50,945 bases of DNA from JAGKXC01 sp964554385 (GCA_964554385.1 CAZKOM010000007.1:1-50945); one strand, 5' to 3'; shown: positions 7,975 to 17,199, counted from the first letter of the stretch. Notes: a model not told the origin generated them from the sequence alone. Made by a program: numbers and translations.

Positions 7975-9812
7975 GTTAATGATTCTTTTTTAATTTCTTC
8001 AATAAGGGTTGCAAAGTAACTACTTTTTTCGGGGAATTTCAACATTAATTGACGATAAGCGTGAATCGCTTTCTCGAAATTGCCTTGAGAATGGTAAATT
8101 TTCGCTAAAGTTTCGGTAACTAGGCCCTTAGGCATTTGTTCACTGCGTTTTGCAGCCTTTTCGGGTGAGTAAAATTCAACTTTGGTTTTGGTAGTAGGTT
8201 GTGGGTTGTTTTTTATAAAATTATCAATGATTGATTGCTGTTTTTGTATATCAACCTTTACTAAATTGTCATTTAAATTGGATGTGTCAAATACCGGTAT
8301 TTCGAACTGCGAAATAGTTGAATTAAACAATTCAGGAATTAAATTAGACTCATCCGATTTTGGATTTACTGGACTGAGGGTCGAGTTCAAAATCGTTTGA
8401 TTTTGGAATTGATTCGTTGAATCTACAATTGCGCTTGCTTCAGTAGGGAAGGCAGTTTCAATATTATATTGGCCGTAATGCACAGCCATTAAATGTTCAA
8501 GATCGGGGTTGTTTTGTGAATTGCTTTCGCTATAAGGAGTTGAATTTGTATCCCTAGCAAAGTCAATAATTGGGATTTCTAATTCGGGAATCGAATTGAT
8601 GTTGCCAAAAATGGGTACATTTTGAAATTCGATTTCAGTTTCTGTTTTATGATTGTCTACTCCAGTCTGATTATTCTGTTCCACCGTTTCATTTCCTAAA
8701 TCGAGAAAAAATACGGGAAATGTAGAAGCATTATTGGAGCTCGTTGAGGGGTTAGTTTCTTCATTCGGTAGGGTTTCGTCAAGTGACATACCCTGAGAAA
8801 TTGTAGGTTGGATGTTATGTGTTTCCTTTGAAGCTAGGGTGGTATTCGCCTGAGTATTTTCCTCTTTCGCCGTTGATGCTGAATTGGATGCGGATAATTT
8901 CTGATGGTTTTGGGGTAAGTAATTACTTGAAATCCAATCAAAAAAACTATTTCCTTCTTCGTAAAATTGATGAATTCGATTGACCTCGGAGAGGGAAACT
9001 CGTTTAATACCTTTGGTTTGACCCATTGGCAATGAATCTGTTGAGTTAGGATATTTAAGGTTTGGAATGGATGTTTTATTTGTTTGAAATAGGTTTGAAT
9101 GACCGGTGTTTTGGGTAGTGAGTTCATTCGCTGCTACTTCAATTACTGCGGCCTGTACTTCTATTTCTGGTTCTACAATTTCATTCTTTTCTATTAGCGT
9201 ATCACCTGATGGAGTGTTTATTAATATTGGGTTAGATGTGGCGATATCCGCTGTTTCTGTTACAGTGGTTGTTGACTCGGTAATTTGATGATTTTCCTTT
9301 GGCTCGGGCGTTGTGATACTTGTCTCCGGCAATTGGTCAATAGCAGGCAGGGAAACAACAACGTCTTTATTTTGTGTTATATCAGTTGTAAGTACTGCGA
9401 GTGATTCCGCGGATGGAGTAAATTCATCCAGAGGTTTGGATTCAAAGGTTGAAAATGATGAAGTGATAATTTCGCCAATACTGCCAATTTCATCGGTTTC
9501 ATTATTAAATTGGGAAGTGTTCGATTCCGTGGTTTCCTTATCTGTTGTAGTAAGATTTGAGTGTGTTGGAATCGTAGAAGAAGACATTAAATAGTCATGA
9601 AACCATTTTCTGTCGTTCACCCGCATTGCCGCATTCTCAATCCATTCACTTGCACTTGTGTGTTTTTGTTTATGATAATAATGAGCAATAAGGACATAAG
9701 GAATGCTGTAAAAGGGATAGTTTTTTACTGCGTTTTGAAGCAATAGTATATCGGATTCCGTGAGCGATTCAGGATTAGAAAGCCAAAATTGAAGTTGGGA
9801 AGCGTTTATCAT
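7971..9812 (-). CDS. Bacteroidota TPR-type protein with long low-complexity middle
   Basis: The 613-residue protein (start at the second ATG, MINASQLQFWLS, just after the lptE stop) has three parts. Residues 1-90 are helical (LLLQNAVKNYPFYSIPYVLIAHYYHKQ), resembling a TPR-like repeat. Residues about 90-510 are rich in Ser, Thr, Asn, Gln and Glu and look disordered. The C-terminal 60 residues contain a TPR-like unit (TLAKIYHSQGNFEKAIHAYRQLMLKFPEKSSYF). There is no signal peptide. Its place between lptE and secG is conserved in the phylum as I recall it. The function is unknown; a scaffold in envelope biogenesis would fit. It overlaps secG by four bases. Confidence 0.85.
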   Translation of the reverse strand: MINASQLQFWLSNPESLTESDILLLQNAVKNYPFYSIPYVLIAHYYHKQKHTSASEWIENAAMRVNDRKWFHDYLMSSSTIPTHSNLTTTDKETTESNTSQFNNETDEIGSIGEIITSSFSTFESKPLDEFTPSAESLAVLTTDITQNKDVVVSLPAIDQLPETSITTPEPKENHQITESTTTVTETADIATSNPILINTPSGDTLIEKNEIVEPEIEVQAAVIEVAANELTTQNTGHSNLFQTNKTSIPNLKYPNSTDSLPMGQTKGIKRVSLSEVNRIHQFYEEGNSFFDWISSNYLPQNHQKLSASNSASTAKEENTQANTTLASKETHNIQPTISQGMSLDETLPNEETNPSTSSNNASTFPVFFLDLGNETVEQNNQTGVDNHKTETEIEFQNVPIFGNINSIPELEIPIIDFARDTNSTPYSESNSQNNPDLEHLMAVHYGQYNIETAFPTEASAIVDSTNQFQNQTILNSTLSPVNPKSDESNLIPELFNSTISQFEIPVFDTSNLNDNLVKVDIQKQQSIIDNFIKNNPQPTTKTKVEFYSPEKAAKRSEQMPKGLVTETLAKIYHSQGNFEKAIHAYRQLMLKFPEKSSYFATLIEEIKKESLT

Positions 9813-9820
9813 TGTAGAGA

Positions 9821-10345
9821 TTACCAATCCAAAGCGATGGCTGCAAAAATTTGTTGTACAAGATTATCGGAAATTTCTTCCGATAACGGGGATTCAACGC
9901 TTTCAAAGGGCTGATTCGCATCGTAAATTTTAAAGAACGAGTACTCCTTTGCTGTATTTTTTTCTGGGTATTTTGGGCAAACGAATTCAACTTTAACTTT
10001 AATGCTAAACTGATTTTGAGCGGTTCCAACATCCGCGTTTAAAGTAGCCGGATCAATTCTGTAGTCTATAATGCTTCCAGAAATTTGGTAATCGCCTTGC
10101 TGAGCAACCAACCCCAATTTTGTTTGAGTTTGGAATTTGGTTTTTAATTTCTCGGTAAAATTGATACTTAACTGAGGGTTCACCAAAGCCGCTTCGTTGG
10201 AGAATAAGTCAACGGAAAAAGTCTCAACACCCGGAGGGATATTGGCGCCACTAAAACTGTAGTTCTTTAAAAAGCAGGAACTAATACCTGTAACTACGAG
10301 TAGAAGTACGATTAAGGACGCAACATTCTTTAGGTTGAAATTCAT
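9821..10345 (-). CDS. lptE: LptE-family LPS assembly lipoprotein
   Basis: The 174-residue protein starts with a lipoprotein signal peptide (MNFNLKNVASLIVLLLVVTGISSC, lipid-attachment Cys at 24). It then has YSFSGANIPPGVETFSV and a central GDYQISGSIIDYRIDP typical of the Bacteroidota LptE (DUF-type) family. LptE plugs the LptD barrel that inserts lipopolysaccharide into the outer membrane; this version is recognised mainly by the lipoprotein start, fold pattern and gene order. It follows the sigma-54 regulator gene by four bases, in an operon with the TPR protein and secG. Confidence 0.85.
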   Translation of the reverse strand: MNFNLKNVASLIVLLLVVTGISSCFLKNYSFSGANIPPGVETFSVDLFSNEAALVNPQLSINFTEKLKTKFQTQTKLGLVAQQGDYQISGSIIDYRIDPATLNADVGTAQNQFSIKVKVEFVCPKYPEKNTAKEYSFFKIYDANQPFESVESPLSEEISDNLVQQIFAAIALDW

Positions 10346-10349
10346 TGTC

Positions 10350-11654
10350 TTATTCCAAGTTATACTGTTTGATTTTTCTGTACAGTGTTCGTTCCGAAAT
10401 GCCTAATTGTGCTGCAGCTTTTTTGCGTTTACCTAGATTTTTCTGAAGCGCTTTTTTAATCATTTCGATTTCTTGTGCCTCCAAACTTAGGAAAGATTCT
10501 GAAATATCGGTAGTAACTGCGGTAGTTTCTTCAAATTCGATATCGTCTTCCGCTGAATGAATAATTATAGGCTGATTGGGTGAACCAACGCCTGTGTTTG
10601 TATTTGAATTGGTTGTGGTTGTGTTGTTGATTGACAAAGAATTTTCTTGAAAATTATTATTTTGGATCGAAACGGGTACTAAAGAATTCCCAGTTGACGA
10701 ACTCGATTGCATGGGGTTGCTCGAATTTATATTGCCTTCCAGTAATCCAAAAACTACTTTTTTAAGATCATTTACATCCTTGCGCAAATCAATGAGTACT
10801 TTGTAGAAAATATCACGCTCACTCATGCCGTCCGTGCCATCAATTTTGCCTAACAACATGGGTAAATTGGGTTCTGATTTTGGAATGTATTTTTGTAAAA
10901 CATCCACGTCTATTACAGGGCCTTTTTCTAAAACGCAGACTTGATCGGTGATGTTTTTTAATTGTCGAATGTTACCCGGCCATGCATATTGTGCCAATAA
11001 TTCTTGGGCTTGGGGGGTTAATTCTACCAAAGGCGAATGATGGGTTTCTGCAAACTCCATGGCAAATTTGGTGAATAGAAGGTAGATGTCGTTTTTGCGT
11101 TCTGCTAGTTGCGGAACTCGGATGGGTACCGTAGCCAATCGATAGTATAAGTCTTCTCGAAATTTGCCATTTCTAGCTCGTTCTAATAAGTCACGATTGG
11201 TTGCCGCCACCACACGTACATCGGTTTTTTGAACCACGGAACTACCTACTTTAATGAATTCCCCATTTTCTAAAATACGGAGTAATCGTGCTTGAGTGCT
11301 TAAGGGAAGTTCGCCTACTTCGTCTAGAAAAATAGTTCCTCCGTTAACGGTTTCGAAATATCCCTTACGTTTGTCGCTGGCTCCCGTAAAAGCGCCTTTT
11401 TCGTGGCCAAATAATTCTGAATCAATGGTTCCTTCTGGAATAGCTCCGCAGTTTACAGCAATAAAAGGAGCGTGTTTTCTGCCGCTTAGTTGATGAATGA
11501 TTTTCGAAAAACTCTCCTTACCTACGCCGCTCTCCCCTAAAATAAGCACATTCATATCGGTGGGCGCAACTTTCACTGCCGTTTCTAATGCAGTGTTAAG
11601 CAAGGGAGAATGCCCTATGATGCCGAAGCGCTGTTTGATTTGTTGAATATCCAT
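10350..11654 (-). CDS. Sigma-54-dependent transcription activator without sensory domain
   Basis: AAA+ enhancer-binding protein, 434 residues. Walker A GESGVGKE is at about 40-47, the sigma-54-contacting GAFTGA loop at 87-92, Walker B FLDEVGEL at 109-116 and the arginine-finger region further on. A Ser/Asn/Thr-rich linker (about 310-375) leads to a Fis-type helix-turn-helix (KKAAAQLGISERTLYRKIKQYNLE) at the end. There is no receiver or PAS domain, so activity must be controlled by expression or a partner. Start: ATG 11654 has a clear AGGAG four bases upstream, rare in this window; a further upstream start is less likely. First gene of the lptE-TPR-secG operon. Confidence 0.95.
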   Translation of the reverse strand: MDIQQIKQRFGIIGHSPLLNTALETAVKVAPTDMNVLILGESGVGKESFSKIIHQLSGRKHAPFIAVNCGAIPEGTIDSELFGHEKGAFTGASDKRKGYFETVNGGTIFLDEVGELPLSTQARLLRILENGEFIKVGSSVVQKTDVRVVAATNRDLLERARNGKFREDLYYRLATVPIRVPQLAERKNDIYLLFTKFAMEFAETHHSPLVELTPQAQELLAQYAWPGNIRQLKNITDQVCVLEKGPVIDVDVLQKYIPKSEPNLPMLLGKIDGTDGMSERDIFYKVLIDLRKDVNDLKKVVFGLLEGNINSSNPMQSSSSTGNSLVPVSIQNNNFQENSLSINNTTTTNSNTNTGVGSPNQPIIIHSAEDDIEFEETTAVTTDISESFLSLEAQEIEMIKKALQKNLGKRKKAAAQLGISERTLYRKIKQYNLE

Positions 11655-11675
11655 CGATCTCCTAATTCCAAAGTG

Positions 11676-11705
11676 CAAAGATACAACATATATGACATGT
11701 TGTCA
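11676..11705 (-). promoter_or_regulatory. Promoter with overlapping palindrome for the sigma-54 regulator operon
   Basis: On the minus strand TATCTTTG (11676-11683) fits the Bacteroidota -7 element, 22 bases before ATG 11654. A -35-like CTGACA lies 17 bases further upstream. A perfect inverted repeat TGACA-TGT-TGTCA (11693-11705) covers the spacer between the elements, a position where a bound protein would block or shape transcription. Confidence 0.6.
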
Positions 11706-11717
11706 GTTTTTGTCGAT

Positions 11718-11782
11718 AAGTGGATGTCTAGTTTCGTTAAGTTGGGTGGCTTGTTTCGTGAGGTTGGATGCCTAGTTTTGTT
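11718..11782. repeat. Three imperfect 21-22 bp tandem repeats
   Basis: Units at 11718-11738, 11739-11760 and 11761-11782 share the pattern A(A/G)GT(T)GGATG(T/C)CTAGTTT(C/T)GTT, with the middle unit the most diverged. A weaker fourth unit may precede (11700-11717). They lie 65-130 bases upstream of the sigma-54 regulator start, in the range where such activators bind in arrays, so they could be enhancer-like sites. Confidence 0.5.
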
Positions 11783-11926
11783 AAGTATAGAAAAAAGATA
11801 TTAGGAATTTGTAGGGGTGTTTGTTGTTTATGGAAGTGTTTTTAAGTTCAGCGATGATGGCCGATTTGAGGTTTTTAAGGAAGGAATAGCTGGGTAACTT
11901 TTTCGATTTAGTTGAATTTACAGGGA

Positions 11927-11953
11927 TTGTGTATAATCTGTTTGGTAAGTTTG
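11927..11953 (+). promoter_or_regulatory. Candidate parC promoter
   Basis: TTG at 11927-11929 and TAAGTTTG at 11946-11953 are 16 bases apart, close to the Bacteroidota -33/-7 arrangement, ending 27 bases before the parC ATG. Confidence 0.45.
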
Positions 11954-11980
11954 GGTAAAACGGGTTTTTTTTGAACGATA

Positions 11981-14767
11981 ATGGAGGAAAATCCCGAAGA
12001 GAATAATCTAAACAACCACAATTCGGAAGACGGATTGAGCGGCTCGGGTATGGGCGATTCGGGGGAGGTGCATTCTACAGAAGATGTGCAAACCACGGAT
12101 ATCGGACAAGTTCGTGCCGTAGGCAATTTGTACCGCGATTGGTTCATGGAATATGCGAGTTACGTTATTCTGGAACGTGCAATTCCCGCTCTTGAAGACG
12201 GGTTGAAGCCGGTACAGCGTAGGATTCTGCATGCCATGTACGAGATGGATGACGGCAGGTTTAACAAGGTGGCCAATATTATTGGTGCAACCATGGCGTA
12301 TCACCCGCATGGGGATGCCGCAATTGGCGATGCTTTGGTGAACCTGGGTCAGAAAGAATTATTGATCGATACCCAGGGAAACTGGGGGGATATTCGTACT
12401 GGAGATAGCGCGGCAGCACCGCGATACATTGAGGCTCGACTCAGTGCTTTTGCCAAGGAAGTTGCTTTTAACGAAAAAACTACCAATTGGCAATTGAGCT
12501 ATGACGGTAGAAAACGAGAGCCTGTAACCTTGCCGATGAAATTTCCTTTGCTTCTGGCTCAAGGGGTTGAAGGTATTGCTGTTGGTTTGAGCACCAAAAT
12601 TATGCCTCACAATTTTATTGAATTATGTGAAGCAAGTATTGATGTCTTACGAGGAAAGCGGGTGAATTTGTTACCTGATTTTCCAACGGGTGGCCAGGCG
12701 GATTTTTCACAGTACAATGAAGGTAGAAAAGGAAGCAGAATCCGAGTACGAGCAAAAATCGAAGAAAAGGATAAGTCCACGGTTTTAATTAAAGAAATTC
12801 CATTTGGTACTACCACCGGAAGTTTAATTGAGAGTATTATTAAGGCTTCGGATAATGGTAAGATTCGGGTTAAAAAGGTAATCGACAATACGGCAAGAGA
12901 CGTTGAAATCGAAGTGCAACTGGCTCCGGGAATCAGCACGGATCTTGCGATCAATGCGTTGTATGCGTTTACGGATTGCGAAGTGAGTATTTCTCCATTG
13001 GCCTGTGTTATTGCCGATGATAAGCCGCAATTTTTAGGGGTTAACGATATTCTCAAAGCGTGTACCCAAAATACACTGGGCTTGTTGAAGCGCGAGTTGG
13101 AGATTGAGTTGGGTGAATTAGAGAACAAGTGGCATTTTTCATCGTTAGAAAAGATATTTATCGAAAATAGAATCTATCGAGATATCGAGGAGTGCGAAAC
13201 GTGGGAAGCGGTTTTATCGGCTATCGACAAAGGTTTGGATCCCTTCAAAGGGTTGTTCCGCCGGGAAATTACAGAAGAAGATATTGTTCGATTGACGGAA
13301 ATTAAGATAAAGCGAATTTCAAAATTCGATTCGTTTAAGGCCGATGAATACATCAAAGGTTTGGAAGATTCGATTGCCGAAGTGAAACACCATTTGGAAC
13401 ATTTGGTGGATTATGCAGTAGATTATTTCAAGCGTTTATTAAAGAAATTTGGTGCCGGAAAAGAACGTAAAACTGAGATAAGGGCGTTTGATACTATTGA
13501 GGCCAATGTAGTGGCTGTTGCCAACGTGAAATTGTATGCTAACTACAAAGAGGGTTTTGTAGGTACTGGTTTAAAGAAAGAAACTTTTGTAGTGGATTGC
13601 AGTGATATTGATGATATCATCGCTTTCCGCGCCGATGGAAAATATTCCATTGCTAAAGTAACTGACAAGCAGTTTTATGGGAAAGACTTGATTCATGTAG
13701 ATGTTTGGCGCAAAAACGAGGAACGTACCACCTATAACGTGGTCTATTGGGATGGTGCGGACAAGAAGGTAATGGCAAAACGATTTAACGCTACCGGATT
13801 GATTCGAGAAAAGGAGTATATATTTAGTAGTGAGCATGCTAAATCCCAGGTGCTTTATTTTTCGGCTAATCCGAATGGAGAGGCTGAGCGAGTTACATTG
13901 CATCTCAGTGCCACGGCAAGTGCAAGAATTAAAAGTTTGGAATACGATTTTGCTAAGCTTGCGATTAAAGGGAAAAGTGCGCGTGGAAATCAGATTACCA
14001 AGTATCCAGTAAGAAAGGTGGAATTGAAAGAAAAAGGTGGTTCTACCTTGGGAGGAGTGAAGATTTACTGGGACGACCATACGGGTAGATTGAATGGGGA
14101 TGCCAAAGGTCAATTCTTAGGTGAGTTTGAAGGGGATAATAAAATATTGGTGATTTATAACGATGGCCAATACGAGATCACCAATTATGAATTGATTAAT
14201 CGATATGAGCCCGAGCAAGTATATTTGATTCAGAAATATCAACCAGGTCAGGTGATTCAAGTGGTTTATTTGGAAGGTAAAAGTAAGTTGCAATATGTGA
14301 AGCGATTTGTGATTGAGACGACAACCATGGAGAAAAAATTCTCCTTTATCGGGGATGAAAAAGGGTCACAATTGTTGGTGGCTACCACCAGTGCTCCAGC
14401 AGAAATAGAAGTGACTTTGGATACAAAAAAGACCGAAAAACAAGTCTTTACGATTGTGTTGGATGAATTTATGGAGGTGAAGGGATGGAAGGTACTTGGT
14501 AATCGTTTGCATGTAGAGAAGGTTAAAAAGGTAGTGTTGTTGAGTCCAAAGGTGGGTGAAATAATTATTGACTCGGTGGAAGTTGATGCTGCAGACGATA
14601 TTGATCCTATGGATGGCGGTGAGGAAAGTGGAAATGAAGATTCCTCAAATGGGTCGAATGATATCCCGGATGGATCTGTTCTACCCTTGGTTTCTGAGCA
14701 GGTTGATAAGGATAAGCGTGGAGGAATATCTCCTTTAGATCCTCCAACGCAATTGAATTTATTGTAA
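11981..14767 (+). CDS. parC: DNA topoisomerase IV / gyrase-type subunit A
   Basis: The breakage-reunion domain starts at about residue 45 (LYRDWFMEYASYVILERAIPALEDGLKPVQRR). The catalytic Tyr is residue 149 in SAAAPRYIEARL. HPHGDAAIGDALV and QGVEGIAVGLSTKIMPHN are family hallmarks. The C-terminal part from about 500 is the beta-pinwheel DNA-wrapping region, ending in an acidic, Ser/Asn-rich tail (from about 870). The total of 928 residues matches the Bacteroidota ParC form, which is longer than E. coli ParC (752). With ParE it relaxes and decatenates DNA. parE is not adjacent upstream, where the divergent sigma-54 regulator lies. The stop overlaps the next ATG. Confidence 0.93.
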   Translation: MEENPEENNLNNHNSEDGLSGSGMGDSGEVHSTEDVQTTDIGQVRAVGNLYRDWFMEYASYVILERAIPALEDGLKPVQRRILHAMYEMDDGRFNKVANIIGATMAYHPHGDAAIGDALVNLGQKELLIDTQGNWGDIRTGDSAAAPRYIEARLSAFAKEVAFNEKTTNWQLSYDGRKREPVTLPMKFPLLLAQGVEGIAVGLSTKIMPHNFIELCEASIDVLRGKRVNLLPDFPTGGQADFSQYNEGRKGSRIRVRAKIEEKDKSTVLIKEIPFGTTTGSLIESIIKASDNGKIRVKKVIDNTARDVEIEVQLAPGISTDLAINALYAFTDCEVSISPLACVIADDKPQFLGVNDILKACTQNTLGLLKRELEIELGELENKWHFSSLEKIFIENRIYRDIEECETWEAVLSAIDKGLDPFKGLFRREITEEDIVRLTEIKIKRISKFDSFKADEYIKGLEDSIAEVKHHLEHLVDYAVDYFKRLLKKFGAGKERKTEIRAFDTIEANVVAVANVKLYANYKEGFVGTGLKKETFVVDCSDIDDIIAFRADGKYSIAKVTDKQFYGKDLIHVDVWRKNEERTTYNVVYWDGADKKVMAKRFNATGLIREKEYIFSSEHAKSQVLYFSANPNGEAERVTLHLSATASARIKSLEYDFAKLAIKGKSARGNQITKYPVRKVELKEKGGSTLGGVKIYWDDHTGRLNGDAKGQFLGEFEGDNKILVIYNDGQYEITNYELINRYEPEQVYLIQKYQPGQVIQVVYLEGKSKLQYVKRFVIETTTMEKKFSFIGDEKGSQLLVATTSAPAEIEVTLDTKKTEKQVFTIVLDEFMEVKGWKVLGNRLHVEKVKKVVLLSPKVGEIIIDSVEVDAADDIDPMDGGEESGNEDSSNGSNDIPDGSVLPLVSEQVDKDKRGGISPLDPPTQLNLL

Positions 14768-15735
14768 TGAACGAAAAAAATGCCTTGACCGTTGATTTCG
14801 GTAGAAGAGAGTTCCCATCGCATTGGAGAGATTATGAATTAATTGATTCGGGTGGGTTTGAAAAGTTAGAGCGATTTGGCAAATGGGTGTTAAGAAGACC
14901 TGAACCCCAAGCAATTTGGGATAAATCTTTGGAAGAAAAGCAATGGGTTCAATTGGCATCGGCCACGTTTGCTCGGGGAGTAGGCGGGGATCCAGAAAAA
15001 GGGAGTTGGCAATTAAAGCCAACTATGCCCGAACGATGGTGGGTTTCGTATCCCTTGTTTGGAAAATCGTTGAAATTTCGCTTGGGATTAACGAGTTTCA
15101 AGCACGTGGGGTTATTTCCAGAGCAAGCCTCCAATTGGGATTGGATATTCGAACAAGTTACTAAGCAAAAGCAAAAGTATGCTGTGGGACAGCAGGCTAG
15201 TAGGGGCTCAGAATCCAATACTTCTACCAAGCCGAAAGTATTAAATTTATTTGCCTATACAGGTGGTGCATCGTTGGCGGCTTGTGCGGCAGGCGCAGAT
15301 GTTACGCATGTTGATTCGGTAAAGCAGGTTGTTACATGGAGTAGGGAGAATATGGAAGAGTCTGGGATGGATGGGATTCGCTGGTTGATTGAAGATGCAT
15401 TCAAGTTTGTTCAACGCGAAGCACGTAGAGGTAAAAAATACGACGGAATACTGTTAGATCCACCGGCATACGGAAGAGGCCCTGAAGGGGAAAAATGGCT
15501 ACTAGAAAAACAACTCAATGAATTGATGGGATTATGTGGTGAAATTCTGGCGGCGGATGGCTTCTTTTTACTGAATTTGTATAGCATGGGATTTTCTGCG
15601 ATGGTAGCGGAAAACCTGATTCGCAAACAAGTAAAATCCACCGGCTCGGATTTGTTGAATATCCAATCCGGTGAATTGTATCTACCCGACTCCCAAGGTA
15701 ATCGATTGCCGTTAGGAACGTTCGTGCGTTTTTAA
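14767..15735 (+). CDS. Class I SAM-dependent methyltransferase (RlmI-like)
   Basis: The 322-residue protein has a Rossmann methyltransferase domain: the SAM-binding strand VLNLFAYTGGASLAACAAGA (motif I), an acidic D in THVDSV (motif II), and the catalytic DPPAYGRGPEGEKW (motif IV), as in COG1092/RlmI-type cytosine-5 rRNA methyltransferases. The N-terminus (about 1-140) matches the extension seen in Bacteroidota homologues and lacks an obvious PUA motif. The probable target is 23S rRNA, but this is inferred. The ATG shares one base with the parC stop (TAATG), so expression is coupled to parC. Confidence 0.88.
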   Translation: MNEKNALTVDFGRREFPSHWRDYELIDSGGFEKLERFGKWVLRRPEPQAIWDKSLEEKQWVQLASATFARGVGGDPEKGSWQLKPTMPERWWVSYPLFGKSLKFRLGLTSFKHVGLFPEQASNWDWIFEQVTKQKQKYAVGQQASRGSESNTSTKPKVLNLFAYTGGASLAACAAGADVTHVDSVKQVVTWSRENMEESGMDGIRWLIEDAFKFVQREARRGKKYDGILLDPPAYGRGPEGEKWLLEKQLNELMGLCGEILAADGFFLLNLYSMGFSAMVAENLIRKQVKSTGSDLLNIQSGELYLPDSQGNRLPLGTFVRF

Positions 15736-15813
15736 AGGAATTGAATCGGATTGAAATAAATCAAATTAGGTTTCAATCTATATTCTCATGTTTATTGTTT
15801 AGGGTTGTACCGA

Positions 15814-17199
15814 TTATTGTCGGATCCACTTCCATAAATCGGCCCAACTGGGCTTTTTCCCGTAGCTCAGGATACCTATTCTATAGATTTTGGAGGTTAG
15901 CCAAACCATGAAAACGAAGGTTAGGATAAGTAGTCCTAGACTCATCAGCAGCTGAGAGAGCGGAACTCCGAACGGCGCGCGCACCACCATGATAATGGGG
16001 GAAGTGAAGGGAATCATCGAAAATAATTCCGCCGTACTTCCGTTTGGGGCTTTCAATGCAACGGATTGAGCAATTACGAAACTCAATACCAACGGCATGG
16101 TGATGGGCAACATGAACTGCTGCGTTTCGGTTTCTTGATTTACAGCAGCACCAATGGCGGCAAACATGCTCGCATAGAGTAAGTAACCTCCTATAAAATA
16201 TAATACGAAGATTAACAGAATTTCTCCTGTAGGTATGGATTCTGTTCCGCTGAGAAAATCGGACAAAGCACTCATTTTTGCCACAGGATTTGTGTTGGCG
16301 GCCATTTCGCTATTGGCCGGAATCCCCGCCGATGCAAAGGTGCTATCCATGCTTAATGCGGATGATTGTTGTTTGAATTCACTCATTTTTTGCTTACCAA
16401 CCATCGATCCACCTACAACTACCAAGGTTACTAATAGTATAACCCAGGCAGCAACTTGGGTAAGTCCAACAGCGGCAATACCCAATATTTTACCCATCAT
16501 TAATTGAAAGGGTTTTACACTGGATACAATGACTTCCACTATGCGATTGCTTTTTTCTTCGAAGGCTCCGCGCATTACTGTGGCACCGTACATGAAAATA
16601 AACATGTAAATTAGGAAGGCTAAAATAAAGCCAATACCACTTTTTAATCCGCTAGAGCTGTTATTTGCTTCGCCTTGGTCACTTATTTCCATCAACCGCA
16701 CCGATCCAGTCACGTCAATAGAGTCCAAAGTGCTGGGCCGTATCCCAAATTTAACCAATTGTTTTTCTTTCGCTTGATTACTAATCCATTGGTTGATGGA
16801 CTCCATTTGGGTTAACGAAGGTGCTTCGGTGCTGTATAATGTGGTTGAATCCAAAACGCTTAGATCTTGATCTTCTATTTGTAGCCAAGCATAGCAAATG
16901 CCACGATTCACATAGGTTTTAGCAGAGTCTATTCGCTGTTGGGGGTAATCGTAATCCGGGGCGGGTAATACTTTGTAATTGCTAAAATCGGTAAGTTTTA
17001 ACTGTTTACTTTGATCAGAAACCAATACCGTTTGTACCTCGGATTCTTTTTCGTCGGAAACCGCAATGTAAATTGCTAAAGCATAAAACCCTGCGATAAG
17101 CAAAGGACCTAAAAAGGTCATGATAATAAAGGTTTTATTGGTGACACGGGTCATGTATTCCCGCTTGAAAATCACCCAAATGTTTTTGAAATTACTCAT
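15814..17199 (-). CDS. ABC-2 type permease, NatB-like
   Basis: The 461-residue membrane protein starts with a cytoplasmic stretch and a first helix (FLGPLLIAGFYALAIYIAV, about 30-48), then a large exported loop of about 130 residues, and then five or more helices from about 190 to the end (FILAFLIYMFIFMYG, VGLTQVAAWVILLVTLVVVG, IFVLYFIGGYLLYASMFAAIGA and others). AAIGAAVNQETETQQFMLP is a family signature. This is the NatB/YhaP architecture of exporters for Na+ or other small solutes. It overlaps the ATPase gene by eight bases, so both are made together. The substrate cannot be told from sequence. Confidence 0.92.
   Translation of the reverse strand: MSNFKNIWVIFKREYMTRVTNKTFIIMTFLGPLLIAGFYALAIYIAVSDEKESEVQTVLVSDQSKQLKLTDFSNYKVLPAPDYDYPQQRIDSAKTYVNRGICYAWLQIEDQDLSVLDSTTLYSTEAPSLTQMESINQWISNQAKEKQLVKFGIRPSTLDSIDVTGSVRLMEISDQGEANNSSSGLKSGIGFILAFLIYMFIFMYGATVMRGAFEEKSNRIVEVIVSSVKPFQLMMGKILGIAAVGLTQVAAWVILLVTLVVVGGSMVGKQKMSEFKQQSSALSMDSTFASAGIPANSEMAANTNPVAKMSALSDFLSGTESIPTGEILLIFVLYFIGGYLLYASMFAAIGAAVNQETETQQFMLPITMPLVLSFVIAQSVALKAPNGSTAELFSMIPFTSPIIMVVRAPFGVPLSQLLMSLGLLILTFVFMVWLTSKIYRIGILSYGKKPSWADLWKWIRQ

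Larger units (their letters stand above)
11655..11980. other. Divergent intergenic region between sigma-54 regulator and parC
   Basis: 326 bases without a gene. The left third holds a minus-strand promoter with an overlapping palindrome (11676-11705) and an imperfect 22-bp tandem repeat (11718-11782). The right end holds a plus-strand promoter-like sequence for parC (11927-11953). I see nothing clear in 11790-11920. Confidence 0.7.

Noticed and set aside
9106..9594. Plus-strand open frames opposite the TPR protein
   Set aside because: They lie in the Ser/Thr/Val-coding complement of a low-complexity region of a well-supported gene; no family motifs.
12008..13128. Minus-strand open frames opposite parC
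   Set aside because: parC is clearly coding through its catalytic and pinwheel domains; the reverse frames carry no motif.
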